Made by a program: the position numbers and the translations under genes
The notes under the pieces: model-generated
What the model was told of the DNA's origin: nothing
The model's database searches: none
The model's input: the letters and a program-made list of their open reading frames with translations, nothing else
In this document: positions 5,265 through 5,941 of the stretch, one piece after another
How the letters are laid out: each line of letters opens with the position of its first letter
Position numbering within the stretch: the stretch's first letter is position 1
Source: an uncultured Clostridia bacterium
GTDB lineage: Bacteria; Bacillota; Clostridia; Christensenellales; Borkfalkiaceae
Assembly (NCBI GenBank): GCA_905235765.1
Contig: CAJOMM010000043.1
Span: 2,044 to 7,984 of the forward strand
Length of the DNA stretch: 5,941 nucleotides
Reading direction: 5' to 3'

Positions 5265-5941
5265 ATGAGAAAACCTATTATTGCAGGAAACTGGAAGATG
5301 AATAAGACTGCCGCCGAAGCGGAAGCTCTTATCAACGAACTTAAACCTTTAGTCAAAAAATCAAAGCCGGAAGTTGTGGTTTGTGTTCCGTATACTGATT
5401 TATGGACTGTAAAAAAAGCTATCGAAGGCAGCAACATCAAGCTCGGTGCGGAAAACGTGGCGTGGGCGGACAGCGGCGCTTTTACCGGTGAAATTTCAGC
5501 GGCGATGCTTAAAGAAATCGGAGTTGAATACGTTATAATCGGACACAGTGAAAGGAGAACGTATTTCGGAGAAACCGATGAATCGGTAAATAAACGTTTA
5601 CATCAGGCGCTTAAAAACGGGTTAAAGCCTATCGTTTGCGTTGGAGAAACTTTGGAAGAAAGAGAAAAAAGGCGTACGAATAAAGTTCTTAAAAGACAAG
5701 TTTTGGAAGGATTTAAAGATATTACCGATTTTACCGATATCGTTATAGCTTACGAACCCGTATGGGCTATCGGAACGGGCAAAACAGCTACTGCTGCCGA
5801 CGCAAATAAAACCATAGGTTATATCCGTAATCTCATTAAAAAAACTTGGGGAGAAGACGTCGCGAAAAATTTACGTATTCAGTACGGCGGAAGTATGAAG
5901 CCTACTAACGCAAAAGAACTTATGGCTATGAGAAATATCGA
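5265..5941 (+). CDS. tpiA: Triose-phosphate isomerase (3' end beyond the window)
   Basis: Interconverts dihydroxyacetone phosphate and glyceraldehyde 3-phosphate in glycolysis; a cytoplasmic TIM-barrel dimer. My translation gives 225 complete codons before the window edge, so about 25 residues of the usual 250 are missing. The first strand is RKPIIAGNWKMNKT, with Asn9 and Lys11 of the active site. GAENVAWADSGAFTGE (61-76) is the dimer-interface and loop-3 region. VIIGHSERR (90-98) carries the electrophile His94. IAYEPVWAIGTGKTAT (161-176) contains the catalytic base Glu164 and the mobile loop 6. QYGGSMKPTNA (206-216) is the phosphate-binding segment. All catalytic residues are intact. It is the second gene of the pgk unit and probably depends on the promoters before pgk. 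The pairing with pgk is a common bacterial glycolytic arrangement, often continued by phosphoglycerate mutase and enolase, which would lie outside this window. Confidence 0.98.
   Translation, partial: MRKPIIAGNWKMNKTAAEAEALINELKPLVKKSKPEVVVCVPYTDLWTVKKAIEGSNIKLGAENVAWADSGAFTGEISAAMLKEIGVEYVIIGHSERRTYFGETDESVNKRLHQALKNGLKPIVCVGETLEEREKRRTNKVLKRQVLEGFKDITDFTDIVIAYEPVWAIGTGKTATAADANKTIGYIRNLIKKTWGEDVAKNLRIQYGGSMKPTNAKELMAMRNI

Overview
The window reads as a compact, single-direction stretch of chromosome from a moderately AT-rich member of the Bacillota, most likely an uncultured clostridial lineage. This is inferred from the SpoVB-type flippase, the clostridial-looking DusB and TrmL sequences, strong GGAG-type ribosome binding sites, short intergenic gaps and canonical TTGACA/TATAAT promoter elements. 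No mobile element, CRISPR array, tRNA or rRNA is visible. All genes are on the plus strand.

Region 1 (1-246) holds the last 32 codons of an unidentified gene, then a short leader containing a strong intrinsic terminator (173-227) whose T-run ends only 19 bases before the next start codon. Region 2 (247-3759) looks like one transcription unit of four genes. They are a SpoVB/MurJ-like polytopic lipid-linked oligosaccharide flippase, a tRNA-dihydrouridine synthase of the DusB type whose start lies 44 bases inside the flippase gene, a short nitrilase-fold protein, and TrmL, the tRNA wobble-position 2'-O-methyltransferase. Two of the four act on tRNA. Region 3 (3760-3934) is an AT-rich regulatory gap with two tandem sigma-A-like promoters, the second a perfect consensus with a 17-base spacer, and an AT-rich inverted repeat over the first. 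Region 4 (3935-5941) is a glycolytic pair: phosphoglycerate kinase, then triose-phosphate isomerase, which runs off the window about 25 codons before its expected end.

Most of this is housekeeping content, and I see no defence, secretion or other new multi-gene system. The most interesting item is the nitrilase-fold protein at 2579-3259. It keeps the family scaffold, but all three catalytic triad positions appear to be replaced (Glu to Phe32, Lys to Met95, Cys to Ala125), so it looks like a pseudoenzyme kept between two tRNA-modification genes. Second is a charged insertion of about 30 residues in phosphoglycerate kinase, directly after the substrate-site SHxGxP motif. Smaller points are the terminator crowding the SD-less flippase start, a near-perfect 25-base palindrome inside the flippase gene, the 44-base gene overlap, and the tandem promoters before pgk.
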